DNA of 64,000 nt from Bacillus sp. Marseille-Q3570 (GTDB lineage Bacteria; Bacillota; Bacilli; Bacillales; Fictibacillaceae): assembly GCF_946151055.1 (NCBI RefSeq), contig NZ_CAMGYZ010000014.1, positions 1 through 64,000 of the forward strand, written 5' to 3'. Below the pieces are notes generated by a model. That model saw only the letters and a list, made by a program, of their open reading frames with translations, searched no databases and was not told where the DNA came from. The position numbers were made by a program, and so were the translations under genes. Below, piece by piece: positions 63,532 to 64,000 of the stretch (positions within the stretch are counted from its first letter, which is position 1; the number at the start of each line of letters is the position of its first letter).

Positions 63532-63921
63532 ATGAATACTCATAACGTGGAACTTGTAGAATTAAATGAAGAAAACTGGTATGAATGCTGTAAATTAGAA
63601 GTGTCATCAGATCAAGAAGAATTCATTGAATCGAATGCAATATCAATAGCTCAATCAAAGTATGAACCGACGTTAAAACCATACGCTATTTATTTTGAAG
63701 AAAAAGTAGTCGGCTTTTTGATGTACAATTCTGTTCAAGAGGAACTTGATGGTTATTGGGTATATCGAATAATGGTGGATAAAGAATTCCAGGGCAAGGG
63801 TATCGGTAAATTAGCTACTAAGCTCATGATTTCAGAGATAGCTGAATTACCGAATGCTAAAAAAGTAGTCGTAGGTTATCATCCTGAAAATTCGGGAGCA
63901 CTCCGGCTATATTCAACTTAA
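63532..63921 (+). pseudogene. GNAT (diamine/spermidine-type) acetyltransferase, C-terminus lost
   Basis: A 129-residue reading frame similar to spermidine/spermine acetyltransferases of the BltD/PaiA type: 'VELVELNEENWYECCKLEVSSDQEEFIESNAISIAQSKYE', 'YAIYFEEKVVGFLMYN', 'YWVYRIMVDKEFQGKGIGKLATKLMI' (acetyl-CoA loop). It ends at 'HPENSGALRLYST', where relatives continue with a further strand pair of about 20 residues (xxGFxxxG...GEI). The stop TAA follows directly, so the protein is truncated by nonsense or frameshift mutation. GAAAGGGG precedes the ATG. Activity is doubtful. Confidence 0.7.
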
Positions 63922-63975
63922 AAGTCGATTGAAAATTGAACTGGGGAATTCACATCAATAAATGGGGGATAGAAC

Positions 63976-64000
63976 ATGTTTGGAAATTTTAATTTTGACT
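63976..64000 (+). CDS. Start of a gene cut off by the window edge
   Basis: An ATG at 63976 with GGGGG about eight bases before it. The first codons read 'MFGNFNFD'. Too little remains for any identification. Confidence 0.4.

Overview
This 64 kb window looks like chromosome from a low-GC Gram-positive bacterium of the Bacillaceae type; the genus cannot be fixed from sequence alone. Evidence: strong AGGAGG-type ribosome sites, many GTG/TTG starts, T-tailed intrinsic terminators, Firmicute-style regulatory DNA (paired Zur boxes, an 11-bp-period Pho box, a ZTP riboswitch, a cat translational attenuator), and lipoboxes rather than outer-membrane features. I saw no rRNA, tRNA, CRISPR array, intact insertion sequence or phage structural gene.

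Layout. 0-5.3 kb: a DUF2975/XRE pair, a membrane protein, the decayed 3' end of an M24 peptidase, a self-controlled TetR gene with an alpha/beta hydrolase, and a DinB-like protein. 5.3-9.2 kb: a sugar-acid/polyol type operon (PhyH dioxygenase, TIM-barrel isomerase, two Gfo/Idh/MocA oxidoreductases). 9.2-11.7 kb: a P1 peptidase and a DUF4139 protein. 11.8-23.4 kb: an island that looks like phage defence. It holds a MazG-like pyrophosphohydrolase, a PLD-helicase gene broken by three frameshifts, an intact overlapping DUF6361 / PLD-like / large SF2 helicase trio, an Mrr-type endonuclease and a NERD nuclease-like protein. The trio lies between two diverged copies of the 3' end of the broken helicase. 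23.5-27.7 kb: acetyltransferases, a chloramphenicol acetyltransferase with attenuator, and a HIT/PP2C pair.

28.0-43.9 kb is catabolic. An IclR regulator, an APC permease and a creatininase-family hydrolase are followed by a class IV aminotransferase. After these comes a compact operon: AraC-type response regulator, XdhC, MobA-like transferase, three-subunit molybdenum hydroxylase with CoxG, acyl-CoA ligase, enoyl-CoA hydratase and BenE-type permease. Together these could import an aromatic or heterocyclic acid, hydroxylate it at a molybdenum centre, activate it with CoA and hydrate it. 44.0-52.5 kb: a ROK-regulated sugar ABC operon with two oxidoreductases, an isomerase and a ROK kinase.

52.6-64 kb: secreted GlpQ-type phosphodiesterase behind a Pho box, a secreted SPOR/NAGPA protein, a ZTP riboswitch before phosphoglycerate dehydrogenase, a rifampicin phosphotransferase, a Zur-controlled AdcA zinc lipoprotein, a methyltransferase, and a shortened acetyltransferase at the right edge. 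Two genes (28069 and 35221) appear to start at ATT. Two small genes (55645-55821 plus strand, 60287-60418 minus strand) are easily missed.
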